The notes beneath the pieces were generated by a model. The model was not told the DNA's origin. It ran no database searches and saw only the letters and a program-made list of their open reading frames with translations. Shown here piece by piece: positions 1-8,621 of a stretch of DNA of 64,000 bases; positions within the stretch are counted from its first letter, which is position 1, and every line of letters begins with the position of its first letter. This DNA is from Ancylobacter crimeensis. GTDB taxonomy: Bacteria > Pseudomonadota > Alphaproteobacteria > Rhizobiales > Xanthobacteraceae. Location of the stretch: assembly GCF_023016805.1 (NCBI RefSeq), contig NZ_JALKCH010000010.1, positions 124,001 to 188,000 of the forward strand, read 5' to 3'. Made by a program: the position numbers and the translations under genes.

Positions 1-80
1 AGCGCATCCCCGCGTCCGATGACCCCGTTCTCCGCCACCGCCACCACGATGACGAGGCGCAACCGCGTGCGCCCGCTCAT
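1..80 (-). CDS. folA: Dihydrofolate reductase, N-terminal fragment (runs off the window)
   Basis: Only the first 26 codons are visible, on the minus strand. They read MSGRTRLRLVIVVAVAENGV followed by IGRGDA, which matches the start of dihydrofolate reductase (strand A plus the AxxxNxxIG nucleotide/substrate motif). The enzyme reduces dihydrofolate to tetrahydrofolate with NADPH. The ATG overlaps the TGA of the amine oxidase gene in an ATGA tetranucleotide, so the two are probably translationally coupled. The identification rests on a short stretch but the motif is characteristic. The rest of the gene lies to the left of the window. Confidence 0.75.
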   Translation of the reverse strand, partial: MSGRTRLRLVIVVAVAENGVIGRGDA

Positions 81-1393
81 GCCGCGCTCCTGCCGAGCCG
101 GGCCAGCACCGCATCCGCCGCCGCGAGGCCGGTGAGATGGGCGCCGTGGGCGGTGGAGTAGAAATGGGGCGAGGCCGCCTCGCCGGCGAACAACACCTTG
201 TCGTCCAGCGTCTGCCCCAGCCGCGCGCGCATATGCGCCAGGCCGGGCAGGGCGCAGCTATAGGCACCCCCGATCAGCGGATCGGCGATCCAGGCCGTGG
301 TCGCGGTCTGCACCACATGGCGGGCGATGTCGGCGCCGAAGGCGTCCTTCAGCGCGGCGAGGCCGAAATCCACCATCGCCGCCGGCCCCTCCTTCACCAG
401 CCGCGCCGCATTGTCGCCGGCCAGCTGGCCGATCGCCATGGGATGACCGAAGGGATTCAGCGTGAAGTTGATGGGCGCGCGGCTCGGATCGGCCAGGTCG
501 ATGGTGTCGGCATAGCTCACCGCCGGCAGGCCGAACACGTCGCGGTCGAACTGGAAGGCCACCTTCTCCGCGCAGCCGAGCGGCAGGGCTGCGAAGGCCT
601 CCGCGAGTTCCGCGGGCAGGGCGGGGGCGAAGGCGAGCGCGCCTTTCGCGATCACCGTGGTCGGCACCGCGACGATGGCAGTCTTGCCCTCGACGCGACC
701 TTTTGCGGTCTCCAGCACCACGCCGGGCCCGGCCCAGTCGAGTTTCCGCACCGGGCAGCCAAGCGTGATCGGAAGATCTGGCGCGGTATGGCGGGCCAGT
801 GCGGCGATGAGCGCGCCATAGCCGGCCTCGACCGGGTAATTCTCGCCGGTATCCTCATAGGCGACGTAATCGAGCGTCGAGAGCCGCTCCGGCTCGGCGG
901 CGGACATCAGCGCCAGCCAGTGCCGGGTCATGCGGTACCAGGGGGAGGCGGTGTCCATCACCGCGCTGGCGGCGACGTCGCGCCCCGCCTCGCCGGCCGC
1001 CTTTACATCGTGATAGCCGACCTCGATCGCGTTCCACACCGCGAGCCGCTCCGCCTCGTCCGCCCAGCGCGTGCCGAGATGGGTGGCCCGCGCCTGCCGG
1101 CTGCCGCGCACGGCATAGGAGCGGCCGAGCGCGTCGGCGGCTGCGCGCAGCGTGTTGATGGAGGCCGAATGCAGCCAGTGGCAGCCCTGGTCCCAGGGTA
1201 TGCCGGAAAAGCTCGTGGTGTCGGTGAAGGCGCGCCCGCCGATCCGCTCAGCGGCTTCGAGCACCGCGACATCGAGCCCGGCGGCATGGAGGCGGGCGCC
1301 CGCGGCAAGGCCGGCGGCACCGGCACCGATCACGACGACATCGAGGCTCTGGGACACGGCAGGCACCCGCGCCGGGCAGGAAGGCGCAGGCAC
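77..1393 (-). CDS. Flavin-containing amine oxidase (FAD-dependent)
   Basis: A 438-residue protein of the flavin monoamine oxidase family. An N-terminal FAD-binding fold has GAGAAG at about residues 22-27, followed by the acidic ribose-binding residue and the RIGGRA motif. The C-terminal part carries a GEAAS...HGAHLTG stretch typical of the second FAD contact. It would oxidise an amine to an aldehyde or ketone with release of ammonia and hydrogen peroxide; the substrate cannot be read from sequence. No signal peptide is seen, so it is probably cytoplasmic. It ends in a 4-base overlap with folA. A start closer to the FAD motif is possible, because the first 15 residues look non-conserved. Confidence 0.85.
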   Translation of the reverse strand: MPAPSCPARVPAVSQSLDVVVIGAGAAGLAAGARLHAAGLDVAVLEAAERIGGRAFTDTTSFSGIPWDQGCHWLHSASINTLRAAADALGRSYAVRGSRQARATHLGTRWADEAERLAVWNAIEVGYHDVKAAGEAGRDVAASAVMDTASPWYRMTRHWLALMSAAEPERLSTLDYVAYEDTGENYPVEAGYGALIAALARHTAPDLPITLGCPVRKLDWAGPGVVLETAKGRVEGKTAIVAVPTTVIAKGALAFAPALPAELAEAFAALPLGCAEKVAFQFDRDVFGLPAVSYADTIDLADPSRAPINFTLNPFGHPMAIGQLAGDNAARLVKEGPAAMVDFGLAALKDAFGADIARHVVQTATTAWIADPLIGGAYSCALPGLAHMRARLGQTLDDKVLFAGEAASPHFYSTAHGAHLTGLAAADAVLARLGRSAA

Positions 1394-1507
1394 CCGGCCG
1401 GCGCATCGGGAGCCGCGAGGCGGACGGCCCGGTCCGCTTCTGCGGACCGGGACGAGTTCGAGTCACATCATGGCCGGTCGGCGCCTGAGAGCCGGACCGA
1501 GGTGGAG

Positions 1508-2293
1508 CTATTTCTTGCGGAAGGCGTCGAGCCGCACGACCTGCGCGCCACCGCCTTCGGCGGGAGCCTCGGCGTTGTCGGGCGCGGCGTCCTTGCCCGG
1601 CTCGTCCTTGCCCACATCGGCGGATTTCTCGGAAGCCGCGGGCTTCTCGGGCGCGTTTTCCGCCGCTTCGGCACCCTTGCGCGGCGAGTCCGCCGTCTTC
1701 GCGGCGGGGCGGGGCTCGGCACGCCTGGATTCCGGCTTGTGCTCGGTAGCCTTTGCCTCGGCCGGCTTGTCGGTGCCCTTGGCTTCGCTGCCCTTGGCTT
1801 CGCTGCCCTTGGCTTCGCTGCTCTTGGCTTCGCTGCCCTTGGCTTCGGTGCGCAGCGGGGTGGCGGCGGGAACCGGCTTCAGCTGCACCGGCGCGGGAGC
1901 GGCGGCGGGCCCGTCCTCGGCTTCCTCCTCATCCGCGCCCTCGGGCTCGAACTGCAGGCCGAACTTCACCGAGGGGTCGAAGAAGCCCTTGAGCGCCGCG
2001 AAGGGCACATGGAGCCGTTCCGGCACCCGGTTGAACGACAGCCCGACCTCGAAGAACTGCTCGGTCACGACGAGGTCCCAGAACTGATGCTGGAGGACGA
2101 TCGTCATTTCCTCGGGGTATTTCTCCTTCAACCGCGTGGAAAGCCGCACGCCGGGCGCGCAGGTATCGAAGGAGATGTAGAGGTGGTGCTCGCCGGGGAG
2201 CCCCTCGCGGGAGACATCGCCCAGCACACGCCGCACGACGCCGCGCAGCGCATCCTGGACCAGCAGGTCATAGCGGATCAGATCGACACTCAT
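1508..2293 (-). CDS. sspB: SspB, ClpXP adaptor for ssrA-tagged proteins (alphaproteobacterial type)
   Basis: The start chosen is the ATG giving MSVDLIRYDLLVQDALRGV, the usual alphaproteobacterial SspB start; the open frame extends further upstream but without family similarity. Residues 1 to about 115 form the SspB fold (HHLYISFDT, QHQFWDLVV, FNRVPERLHVPF). The fold binds the ssrA degradation tag and delivers tagged proteins to ClpXP. The C-terminal half is a low-complexity, charged tail rich in Ala, Glu, Lys and Pro, with five near-identical SEAKG repeats. It ends VVRLDAFRKK, where the ClpX-docking tail is expected. Its partner RNA, ssrA, lies only 2 kb away on the same strand. Confidence 0.92.
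   Translation of the reverse strand: MSVDLIRYDLLVQDALRGVVRRVLGDVSREGLPGEHHLYISFDTCAPGVRLSTRLKEKYPEEMTIVLQHQFWDLVVTEQFFEVGLSFNRVPERLHVPFAALKGFFDPSVKFGLQFEPEGADEEEAEDGPAAAPAPVQLKPVPAATPLRTEAKGSEAKSSEAKGSEAKGSEAKGTDKPAEAKATEHKPESRRAEPRPAAKTADSPRKGAEAAENAPEKPAASEKSADVGKDEPGKDAAPDNAEAPAEGGGAQVVRLDAFRKK
1775..1849. repeat. Five tandem 15-bp repeats inside sspB
   Basis: Five contiguous copies of GCCCTTGGCTTCGCT (plus strand), with one or two changes in the last two copies. They encode the SEAKG repeats of the disordered SspB tail. Copy number could change by slippage without shifting the frame. Confidence 0.9.
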
Positions 2294-2448
2294 GAGCGCA
2301 ATGAACCCGATTTCCGCGTGGATCGCCAGCGCTGATGCGCAGGAAAGTGTGGGCGGGCGCCGGTGGGGGCGGGAAACGGGGTCCTCGCGCTGTCCCACCG
2401 GGAACGGCATGAGGATTGGAACCGAAGGCACGCCCGACGCATAGTCAT

Positions 2449-2493
2449 CCGGTTCTCGTATACCCGGTTCTCTTGCGTCCGGTTCTCTTGCGT
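2449..2493. repeat. Three tandem 15-bp repeats between sspB and the DUF2254 gene
   Basis: Three units in exact register: CCGGTTCTCGTATAC, then CCGGTTCTCTTGCGT twice. They lie in the divergent intergenic region, ending 12 bp before the DUF2254 start codon, so they overlap where a ribosome-binding site or promoter would be. Confidence 0.85.
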
Positions 2494-2505
2494 CGTGGAT
2501 GGTCG

Positions 2506-3783
2506 ATGTCGAAATGGCAATGGATCCTGCGCCAGTTTGGTCGCAGGCTTTGGGTGCGGGCGAGCCTGATCGGCGCACTCGGCGTGGCGGCGGCCATCCT
2601 GGCGGCGATCGCGGAGCGTGTTCTGCCCTGGCATATCCGCTACGACATCGGCGCCGACGCCGTCGACAGCATCCTGACCGTGATCGCGTCCAGCATGCTG
2701 GCCGTCACCACCTTCTCGCTCAGCGTGGTGACATCGGCCTATGGCTCGGCGGCGAGCAATGTGACGCCCCGCGCCACCCGCCTGCTGGTGCAGGACCGGG
2801 TGACCCAGAACGTGCTCTCCACCTTCATAGGGGCGTTCCTGTTCGGCATCGTCGGGCTGGTCGTGCTGAAGACCGGCGCCTATGGGCCGCAGGGCCGGGT
2901 GGTGCTGTTCATCGTCACGGTGGGCGTCATCGTGCTGGTGGTCGGCACCCTGATGCGCTGGATCGACCACCTGACCTACTTCGGCTCGGTTGCCGAAACC
3001 ACCGAGCGGGTGGAGCAGGCGGCCCGCGCCGCGATCGAGACCCGGCTGGAGCTGCCGCATCTCGGCGGTCGCCTGCTCGCCGCCGACGCGCCGGTTCTGC
3101 CCGAGGTGGTGGAGGCGCGCCAGACCGGCTATGTCCAGCATGTCGACATAGCCGCACTCGCCGCGCTTGCCGAGGAGCGGGGAGGCGAGGCGCAGCTTGC
3201 CGTGCTGCCGGGCTCCTTCGTGCATCCCGGCACGACGCTGGTGCGGTTCAGGCCGGCCGAGAGCGCGGAGGAGGATGAGGACGCGCTGCCGGATGCGGCG
3301 CGCGGGGCCTTCACCATCGACCATGAGCGCAGCTTCGACCAGGATCCGCGCTTCGGCATCGCGGTGCTCAGCGAGATCGCGATGCGGGCGCTGTCCCCGG
3401 CGGTGAACGATCCCGGCACCGCGATCGACGTGATCGGCCGCCAGGCGCGGCTGCTCGGCCGGTGGGCGGACGGACACATCGCGGCCGCCACCGTGGAGCC
3501 GCGTCATCCCCAGGTGATGGTGCCGGAACTGTCCGCGGAGGATCTGTTCGACGACGCCTTCCGCCCCATCGCCCGCGACGGGGCCGCGCTGATGGAGGTG
3601 CAGTTGCGCCTGCAGAAGGCGCTGCGTGCGCTGGGCAGCATGGGTGACGCTGCTTTTCAAGCCGCGGCCCGCCATCAGGCGGATCTCGCGCTCCAGCGGG
3701 TCGGGCAGGCGATGACGCTGGACGAGGACAAGCAGCGGGTGCGCGCGGCGGCGGGGTTTCATGAGGATGTCGCGCAGCGGTAG
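2506..3783 (+). CDS. DUF2254 family integral membrane protein
   Basis: The product is 425 residues from the ATG giving MSKWQWILRQFGRRLWVRAS; the open frame extends 30 codons upstream through the 15-bp repeats but without resemblance to the family. About four N-terminal membrane helices (near residues 17-37, 57-78, 105-125 and 131-151) are followed by a soluble domain with HERSFDQDPRFGIAVLSEIA and a SPAVNDPGTAID stretch, both hallmarks of DUF2254. The family has no established biochemical role. The gene is divergent from sspB and monocistronic. The call is by family pattern; function is unknown. Confidence 0.85.
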   Translation: MSKWQWILRQFGRRLWVRASLIGALGVAAAILAAIAERVLPWHIRYDIGADAVDSILTVIASSMLAVTTFSLSVVTSAYGSAASNVTPRATRLLVQDRVTQNVLSTFIGAFLFGIVGLVVLKTGAYGPQGRVVLFIVTVGVIVLVVGTLMRWIDHLTYFGSVAETTERVEQAARAAIETRLELPHLGGRLLAADAPVLPEVVEARQTGYVQHVDIAALAALAEERGGEAQLAVLPGSFVHPGTTLVRFRPAESAEEDEDALPDAARGAFTIDHERSFDQDPRFGIAVLSEIAMRALSPAVNDPGTAIDVIGRQARLLGRWADGHIAAATVEPRHPQVMVPELSAEDLFDDAFRPIARDGAALMEVQLRLQKALRALGSMGDAAFQAAARHQADLALQRVGQAMTLDEDKQRVRAAAGFHEDVAQR

Positions 3784-4189
3784 CCGGCCTTGAGAGCGAG
3801 AGCCGGAGCCTCGGCGGCGAGCCCGGAGCCCGCCGTGCCGTTCGGCAACGCGCAGGAGCGAGGAGCCGGCAGCGGCCGGCGGGCGTGGAGCGGGGACGAT
3901 GACCGGGGGCGCGATGGGCCGGGAGAGAATGCGTCGCCAGCCCTCGACCGGGGGCCTGTCGGGCGACTTGCAACCGCCCGGCTGCTTCCCCGACCGGGAG
4001 GGCCGGGATGTACGTCCCGCCGGCCGGGTGCGGGCATTGCTGACGCCGTCGGCCCGCTTTTCGGTGCAGCCGATGCCTGGGCGGGGCTCGGTTGCGTGGC
4101 CGGTCGCGGCCCGCCCGTCGCGGGTTTCCGCACAGCGAAACCGGGGCCGCAGGCGGGCGATAAAAGTGCAGAACGTAGGAAATGAAGTG
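3784..4189. other. Intergenic stretch with no gene recognised
   Basis: Very GC-rich. Several open frames cross it on both strands, but they are Arg/Pro/Gly-rich, lack ribosome-binding sites and resemble no family. A short inverted repeat (GGTTTC...GAAACC) lies near 4120-4141, downstream of ssrA on its strand, and could end its transcript, though no T-run follows. Confidence 0.5.
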
Positions 4190-4510
4190 GAGGCTTCTGT
4201 TGCCAGGTGCCTCCGAACCCCGCCTTACAGTGCTACCCGCAAGGGCTTATTTCCCAGTGATCGGACCGCTCACGCGGCCAGAGCAACCGGAGCATAGTTG
4301 TCGTTGGCAACTATATGTTTGGTCCGATGACGGCGGTACCATGCCGAGCGAAAGTCCACCCTTTACGCCCTCGTCGATCCTGTTTCGCCCCCGCCGGAAC
4401 CCAGCCGCCGGCTCGGTGTCTGGGCTCGGGTGGAGGCGCCGGGTACTGCCCCCGGGTCCGAAGGGTTTATTCCGATAGCCGTTTATCGCCATAGCCGGCT
4501 TGCGCCGGCG
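4190..4510 (-). ncRNA. ssrA: tmRNA, two-piece (circularly permuted) ssrA
   Basis: tmRNA rescues stalled ribosomes by adding a degradation tag. Read on the minus strand, the acceptor piece comes first. It has a GCCGGC-GCAA-GCCGGC hairpin at 4509-4494, then a T-arm-like CCGGG/CCCGG stem with a 7-base loop, then CGCCTCC (4438-4432), discriminator A and CC at 4430-4429. A spacer follows, then the coding piece starts with GGGGGCG at 4392-4386. GGGGGCG pairs fully with CGCCTCC and includes the G3-U pair needed for alanine charging. The tag frame at 4308-4270 encodes ANDNYAPVALAA followed by TGA. The acceptor-before-coding order is the permuted alphaproteobacterial form. The outer ends are estimates. 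A TATATT box at 4522-4517 is a plausible -10 element. Confidence 0.93.
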
Positions 4511-4997
4511 AAAGACAATATAGGGGCCCGGCTGGCTTCCGGAAAGGGGGGCGTCGGCGTCATCCAGAGGTTGTGCGGGTGCGGCGCGGCAGCATGGTGC
4601 ATCCGTGGCCTCGTTGGCGCGCGGGAAGAACGGCACGCTCCGCCCGCCGGCACCCCGTCCTTCTTTCAGCGCCTGTCATGCAGGAGGCTGAGCGCGGCTG
4701 CGCGGGCGGGTGCGAGCATCTGCCAGGCAGCGGCCACGGCAGCGGCAGCGGCGGATGGGCGCGCATCCGCGACGTGCGGCGGCGTGCCGTCATCGGCGCC
4801 ATCCGCCGCGAATGTCGGGGCAGGGCGGGCGCCGGCCATCGTGCGCGCATGCCGGGCCCCGCGCGGCGGTCGTCGCGTGAGGACGCGGACAGCCCTCCGC
4901 ACCTGCCTCCAAATGGTCACGCAATGACCCCATCCGCGGAGGAACGTCCGCCCGCCGGTGCTGTTCACATCCCGTCGACTGACAGGGAGATACAGCA
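4511..4997. other. Intergenic stretch upstream of ssrA and of the next plus-strand gene
   Basis: It contains the presumed ssrA promoter at its left end and a ribosome-binding site (CAGGGAGA) just before 4998 at its right end. In between, no convincing gene is seen: the open frames are Ala/Arg/Pro-rich and unlike any family. Confidence 0.5.
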
Positions 4998-5489
4998 ATG
5001 CACACGCTCATGCGTTCAACTGCCAGCCACCCGACGGCCCGCCCAACCGACACGCGCGCGATGCCTGATCGCGCACATCCTTGCGGTACCCGGCATTCGG
5101 CACGCGCCGCGCGGCCCGGCGGGTTGCTGCGCGGCGGAGCAGCGGCCCTCGTCGCGGCGCTGGCTCTTGGCGCGGCGGCGTTGCCCGCGGCGGCGGACGA
5201 GGTCTATGTCCGCGCCTCGGACGCGCCCTATTACCGCGGCCCCTACGCCAATGAGGGCTATGTGGTGCGCGAGGTTCCCGCCGCGCCTCCGGCCGTGCTC
5301 GTGCCAGCACCGGCGATGCCGCGGCAGGTCATCCTGCGCGAGGTGCCGCCTCCCGGCGCGGTGGTGCGCGAACGGACGCCGGACCGCATCATCGTGCAGC
5401 AGCGCGCGCCCGATCCGTATGAACCCGGCTGCCGCACCGTGACCCGCGACCTGCCGTCCGGCTACCGCACCGTCTCGACCGATTGCTGA
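4998..5489 (+). CDS. Exported hypothetical protein with tyrosine/proline-rich mature part
   Basis: A 163-residue protein of unknown function. Residues 1 to about 70 form a long arginine-rich n-region plus a hydrophobic Ala/Leu core ending in LPAAADE, a plausible Sec signal peptide with cleavage after AAA. The mature part is short, rich in Pro, Arg and Val (YVRASDAPYYRG, REVPPPGAVV), and has two cysteines in the last 30 residues (GCRTVTRDLPSGYRTVSTDC) that could form a disulphide. An ATG inside the long n-region (MPDRAHPCGT) is an alternative start; the chosen one has an SD-like GGGAGA upstream. Confidence 0.6.
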   Translation: MHTLMRSTASHPTARPTDTRAMPDRAHPCGTRHSARAARPGGLLRGGAAALVAALALGAAALPAAADEVYVRASDAPYYRGPYANEGYVVREVPAAPPAVLVPAPAMPRQVILREVPPPGAVVRERTPDRIIVQQRAPDPYEPGCRTVTRDLPSGYRTVSTDC

Positions 5490-5508
5490 CGCGGCAGCGT
5501 GCCGAACG

Positions 5509-5543
5509 AAAAAGGCGCCGGGGTCCCGCCCGGCGCCTTCAGC
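5509..5543 (-). terminator. Rho-independent terminator for the 5579-5893 gene
   Basis: On the minus strand, GGCGCCGGG and CCCGGCGCC form a 9-bp perfect stem with a short loop, followed by TTTTTCGTT. The plus-strand gene ending at 5489 may share it, but the T-run favours the minus strand. Confidence 0.8.
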
Positions 5544-5578
5544 ATGCCGGCTCCGCGCCGAAACCTCACGCCCGTTCT

Positions 5579-5893
5579 TCAGGCTTCGGTCTGGTCGCCA
5601 TATTCCAGTTCCTTGAGGGTGAGATTGGCCTCGGGCGTTCCCTTGAGCTTCTCGTCGAGCCAGCCGAGTTTTTCCTTCAGAACGGCGAGCATGGCGGCGC
5701 GCAGTGCGTCATAGTCGAGCGCGGCTTCCGAATGGGCGCTGCGCAGCGCCTGGCCCCGGCGCACGATCAGCGTGGGGCTGCCCGGCTTGCCGGCAAGGGT
5801 GAAATCGAGCGGCTGGTCGCCATCCTTTTCAAGAAGCGCGATGTGCGCGAGCACGCGATGGCGCTCGACCGACAAGGACTTGATATCCGGCAT
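5579..5893 (-). CDS. Small hypothetical protein, 104 residues
   Basis: The start is the ATG giving [20 protein letters not shown], preceded by a good SD (GAGGGGAG); the open frame continues upstream without support. The product is a small, soluble, charged protein with a central stretch [20 protein letters not shown] and a helical C-terminal half ([20 protein letters not shown]). No family was recognised. It is divergent from yebC and followed by a strong terminator, so it is a monocistronic, genuine gene. Confidence 0.7.
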   Translation of the reverse strand: MPDIKSLSVERHRVLAHIALLEKDGDQPLDFTLAGKPGSPTLIVRRGQALRSAHSEAALDYDALRAAMLAVLKEKLGWLDEKLKGTPEANLTLKELEYGDQTEA

Positions 5894-6134
5894 GGTGGTG
5901 CTCCCCTCACACATATGCTCCAAGAAGACGCGCGCCACCTTCGAACGGTTCCAGCCCGCGGCCGGTATTTGCATGGCGCCGGGCCTTCGCGGGGCCAGCG
6001 GCCTTTGCGTGCATGCCCCGCCTTTACGCGCGCATGGGCTTGCGCCTATAAGCCTTGCGCATTCATCAGACGATTTTCGCGGGAAGACGGGATCGCTTCG
6101 CCAAGGCGCCCCGCCGCGCGACGTGGAGGCGGCG

Positions 6135-6881
6135 ATGGCCGGTCATTCGCAGTTCAAGAACATCATGCACCGCAAGGGGAAGCAGGATGCGGTGCGCTCC
6201 AAGCTGTTCTCCAAGCTGGCGCGCGAGATCACGGTTTCCGCCAAGCTCGGCATGCCCGACCCCAACATGAACCCGCGCCTGCGCGCCGCGGTTCTCGCCG
6301 CCCGTGCCGAGAACATGCCGAAGGACAATATCGACCGCGCCATCAAGAAGGCGCTGGGCGGGGATTCGGAGAATTACGACGAGATCCGCTACGAGGGTTA
6401 TGGCCCCGGCGGCGTCGCCGTCATCGTCGAGGCGCTGACCGACAACCGCAACCGCACCGCCTCCGAGGTGCGCTCCTACTTCACCAAGTCGGGCGGCGCG
6501 CTGGCCGAGACCGGCGCGGTGTCCTTCATGTTCGACCGCATCGGCGTGGTCGAGTTCGACGCCGCCAAGGCCTCCGCCGACGACATGCTGGAAGCCGCCA
6601 TCGAGGCCGGCGCCGACGACGTGACCTCCGACGAGGACGGCCACGAAGTGGTGTGCTCCATGGAGAGCCTCAACGAGGTGTCGCAGGCGCTGGAAGCCAA
6701 ATTCGGCGAGCCGCGCAAGTCCGGCCTCGTCTGGCGTCCGCAGAACACCGTCGCGGTGGACGACGAGGTCGCCGAGAAGCTGATCCGCCTGGTCGACACG
6801 CTGAACGACAATGACGACGTGCAGAACGTCTACGCCAATTTCGAGATCTCCGAGGCCATGATGGCCAAGATGGACGCGTGA
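6135..6881 (+). CDS. yebC: YebC/PmpR family protein
   Basis: A 248-residue protein starting [20 protein letters not shown], the highly conserved YebC N-terminus, followed by the [10 protein letters not shown] helix and [20 protein letters not shown]. Family members bind DNA or act on translating ribosomes, aiding translation of proline-rich stretches; which role holds here cannot be read from sequence. In many proteobacteria yebC directly precedes ruvCAB. Here four unrelated genes (6.9-11 kb) lie between them. The ATG is chosen by family alignment, because the open frame runs upstream. Confidence 0.95.
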   Translation: MAGHSQFKNIMHRKGKQDAVRSKLFSKLAREITVSAKLGMPDPNMNPRLRAAVLAARAENMPKDNIDRAIKKALGGDSENYDEIRYEGYGPGGVAVIVEALTDNRNRTASEVRSYFTKSGGALAETGAVSFMFDRIGVVEFDAAKASADDMLEAAIEAGADDVTSDEDGHEVVCSMESLNEVSQALEAKFGEPRKSGLVWRPQNTVAVDDEVAEKLIRLVDTLNDNDDVQNVYANFEISEAMMAKMDA

Positions 6882-7137
6882 GGGGGACGCCTGAGGGTGG
6901 ACGCGCGAGGGTGGACACCTGACCGCGAACGCCCGATCCGGCATCGCCCCTGTCTCACGATCCGGGCGCGATCCCGCCAACGCCTCGCCGCGATCCTCGA
7001 TCAGGATCCGCGCCGAGCACCGGAGGCGGCGGCTGTGCCCGCCACGTCCGCAGGTCCGAACCGCCGGGGGCCATTGAGGTCGCAACCGGGAACGGCGCGC
7101 ACGACATGTGCGCCTGCCGCTGCACGGAGACAGACAG

Positions 7138-8115
7138 ATGCAGCGGCAGGCCGCGCGGTGTGTGGATGAAGGGGCTTCGAGCGCCGGCGCGTCCGGCCTC
7201 GTGGTCGTCACCGTCACCGACCGGACCTATGTCGAGCTCACCGGCATCATGCTGCTCTCGCTGGCGCGCCATGGCGGCGCCGATGTCGCGGCGGTCCATG
7301 TGTTCGGCAATGATCTCGGCCCCGCCGACCGGGCCCGCCTCGCCGCCTGCCATCCCGGCGTCGTGCTGCACGATCTCGACGCGGGAGTGCGCGACCTGCT
7401 CGGCCGGCTCGTCGCCCGCGCCCATGTCGCGCCCAGCGCCTATGCACGGCTGCTGATCCCGAACCTGCTGCCCGATATCGGCGGGCGGCTGCTTTATGTC
7501 GATTGCGACACGCTGATCAACGCCCCTCTGACCCCGCTCGCAGGCCTCGACCTGAAGGGCCATGCGGTCGCCGCGGTGCGCGACCAGCGGCGCGACGCCC
7601 ATGCCGAGTGGAACCGCCGGCTCGGCCTGCCGGAGGCGACGCCCTATCTCAACACCGGCGTGCTGCTGATCGACGCCCCGGCGTGGCGCGCGGCCGAGCT
7701 GACGCGGCGCTGCCTCGATGTCGCGCTCGCCCATGGCGACCGGCTGCGCATGATGGACCAGGACACGCTCAACATCGCGCTTGCCGGCGACTGGTACGAG
7801 CTGGAGCGGCGCTGGAACTATTACGAGAGTTCCTACACCGCGCGGCGCAGCAACAATGTCTCGGGCTTCACGAGCGCCGGCATCATCCATTTCGTCGGCC
7901 GCTCGAAGCCGAACCATGCCGATTGCCGCCATCCGGCGAGGGCCATCTATCGCGCCTATCGCGCGCAATCGCCCTGGGCGCAGGCGCCGCTCCTCAATCC
8001 CACGCTGCGCAACATCCGGGTCTACGCCATGGAGACTCTGCGCCGGAGCCTGCGTGTCGGCCTGCGCCTGCTCGACCGGTTGCGCGGTCGCCCCGTCGGC
8101 CTGCAGGGCGACTGA
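7138..8115 (+). CDS. Glycosyltransferase family 8 protein
   Basis: A 325-residue GT-A fold glycosyltransferase resembling LPS galactosyl/glucosyltransferases. Visible motifs are the metal-binding DxD in LLYVDCDTLI, the YLNTGVLLID strand, DQDTLNIAL, and a C-terminal IIHFVGRSKPN that matches the HxxGxxKPW-like metal/nucleotide motif. It would transfer a hexose from a UDP-sugar to a surface glycan or lipid acceptor; the acceptor is unknown. The ATG after GGAGACAG was chosen. No cell-surface polysaccharide cluster surrounds it, so it is probably a stand-alone modifying enzyme. Confidence 0.85.
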   Translation: MQRQAARCVDEGASSAGASGLVVVTVTDRTYVELTGIMLLSLARHGGADVAAVHVFGNDLGPADRARLAACHPGVVLHDLDAGVRDLLGRLVARAHVAPSAYARLLIPNLLPDIGGRLLYVDCDTLINAPLTPLAGLDLKGHAVAAVRDQRRDAHAEWNRRLGLPEATPYLNTGVLLIDAPAWRAAELTRRCLDVALAHGDRLRMMDQDTLNIALAGDWYELERRWNYYESSYTARRSNNVSGFTSAGIIHFVGRSKPNHADCRHPARAIYRAYRAQSPWAQAPLLNPTLRNIRVYAMETLRRSLRVGLRLLDRLRGRPVGLQGD

Positions 8116-8228
8116 CGGGGCGCCGGGACTTTTTTCGTCCATCCGGCGCGTTTTTCCTTGCCGCTGCGCGACATGCCACGCCCGCGCGCTATGTGCGGGA
8201 GAGGATCGGCGGATGGAAGGAGACGGCG

Positions 8229-8621
8229 ATGGAGCGGTTCACCGGCGGCTGCCTGTGCGGACGGGTGCGCTTTTCGGCCACCGGCCAGCCCTTTCGGGTC
8301 GGCATCTGCCATTGCCTCGATTGCCGCAAGCATCACGGCGCGCCCTTCAACGCCTTCGCCATCTTCCCCGACGACGCGGTGACGATCGACGGCGAGACGC
8401 GGGAGCAGGCCGGGCGCGCCTTCTGCCCGCACTGCGGCTCCCCGGTCTTCTCCCGTGGCGGGGATGAGGTCGAGCTCTATCTCGGCACGATGGACGCCCC
8501 CGACCAACTGGTCCCGACTTACGAGCTCTGGACCATTCGCCGCGAATCCTGGCTGCCGCCTTTCGCGCTGGCGCATCGCTACGAGCGGGACCGCCCCGGC
8601 GAGGGGCGTTCGGAGGATTAA
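8229..8621 (+). CDS. GFA family (glutathione-dependent formaldehyde-activating-like) protein
   Basis: A 130-residue zinc-binding protein starting MERFTGGCLCGRVRF after a good SD (AAGGAGA). The cysteine pattern of the GFA fold is complete: GGCLCG, CHCLDCRKHHG, and CPHCGSPVF, giving the two zinc sites. The founding member catalyses S-hydroxymethylglutathione formation, but most homologues have no known activity, so only the family is assigned. The gene is convergent with the TauE-like gene, and the two stop codons overlap within TTAA. Confidence 0.85.
   Translation: MERFTGGCLCGRVRFSATGQPFRVGICHCLDCRKHHGAPFNAFAIFPDDAVTIDGETREQAGRAFCPHCGSPVFSRGGDEVELYLGTMDAPDQLVPTYELWTIRRESWLPPFALAHRYERDRPGEGRSED

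Noticed and set aside
137-2335. 732-codon plus-strand open frame
   Set aside because: It lies opposite the amine oxidase and sspB genes, is Arg/Gly/His-rich and has no family resemblance; high GC keeps antisense frames open.
2449-2493. LexA-like box upstream of the DUF2254 gene
   Set aside because: GTTC recurs, but with 11 bases between copies instead of seven; it is a product of the 15-bp tandem repeat.
3790-4185. Possible small gene between the DUF2254 gene and ssrA
   Set aside because: Several overlapping frames on both strands, none with an SD or recognisable protein; the right end runs into ssrA.
4247-4636. 129-codon minus-strand open frame covering ssrA
   Set aside because: The region is explained by the tmRNA: paired acceptor stem, tag frame and permuted order.
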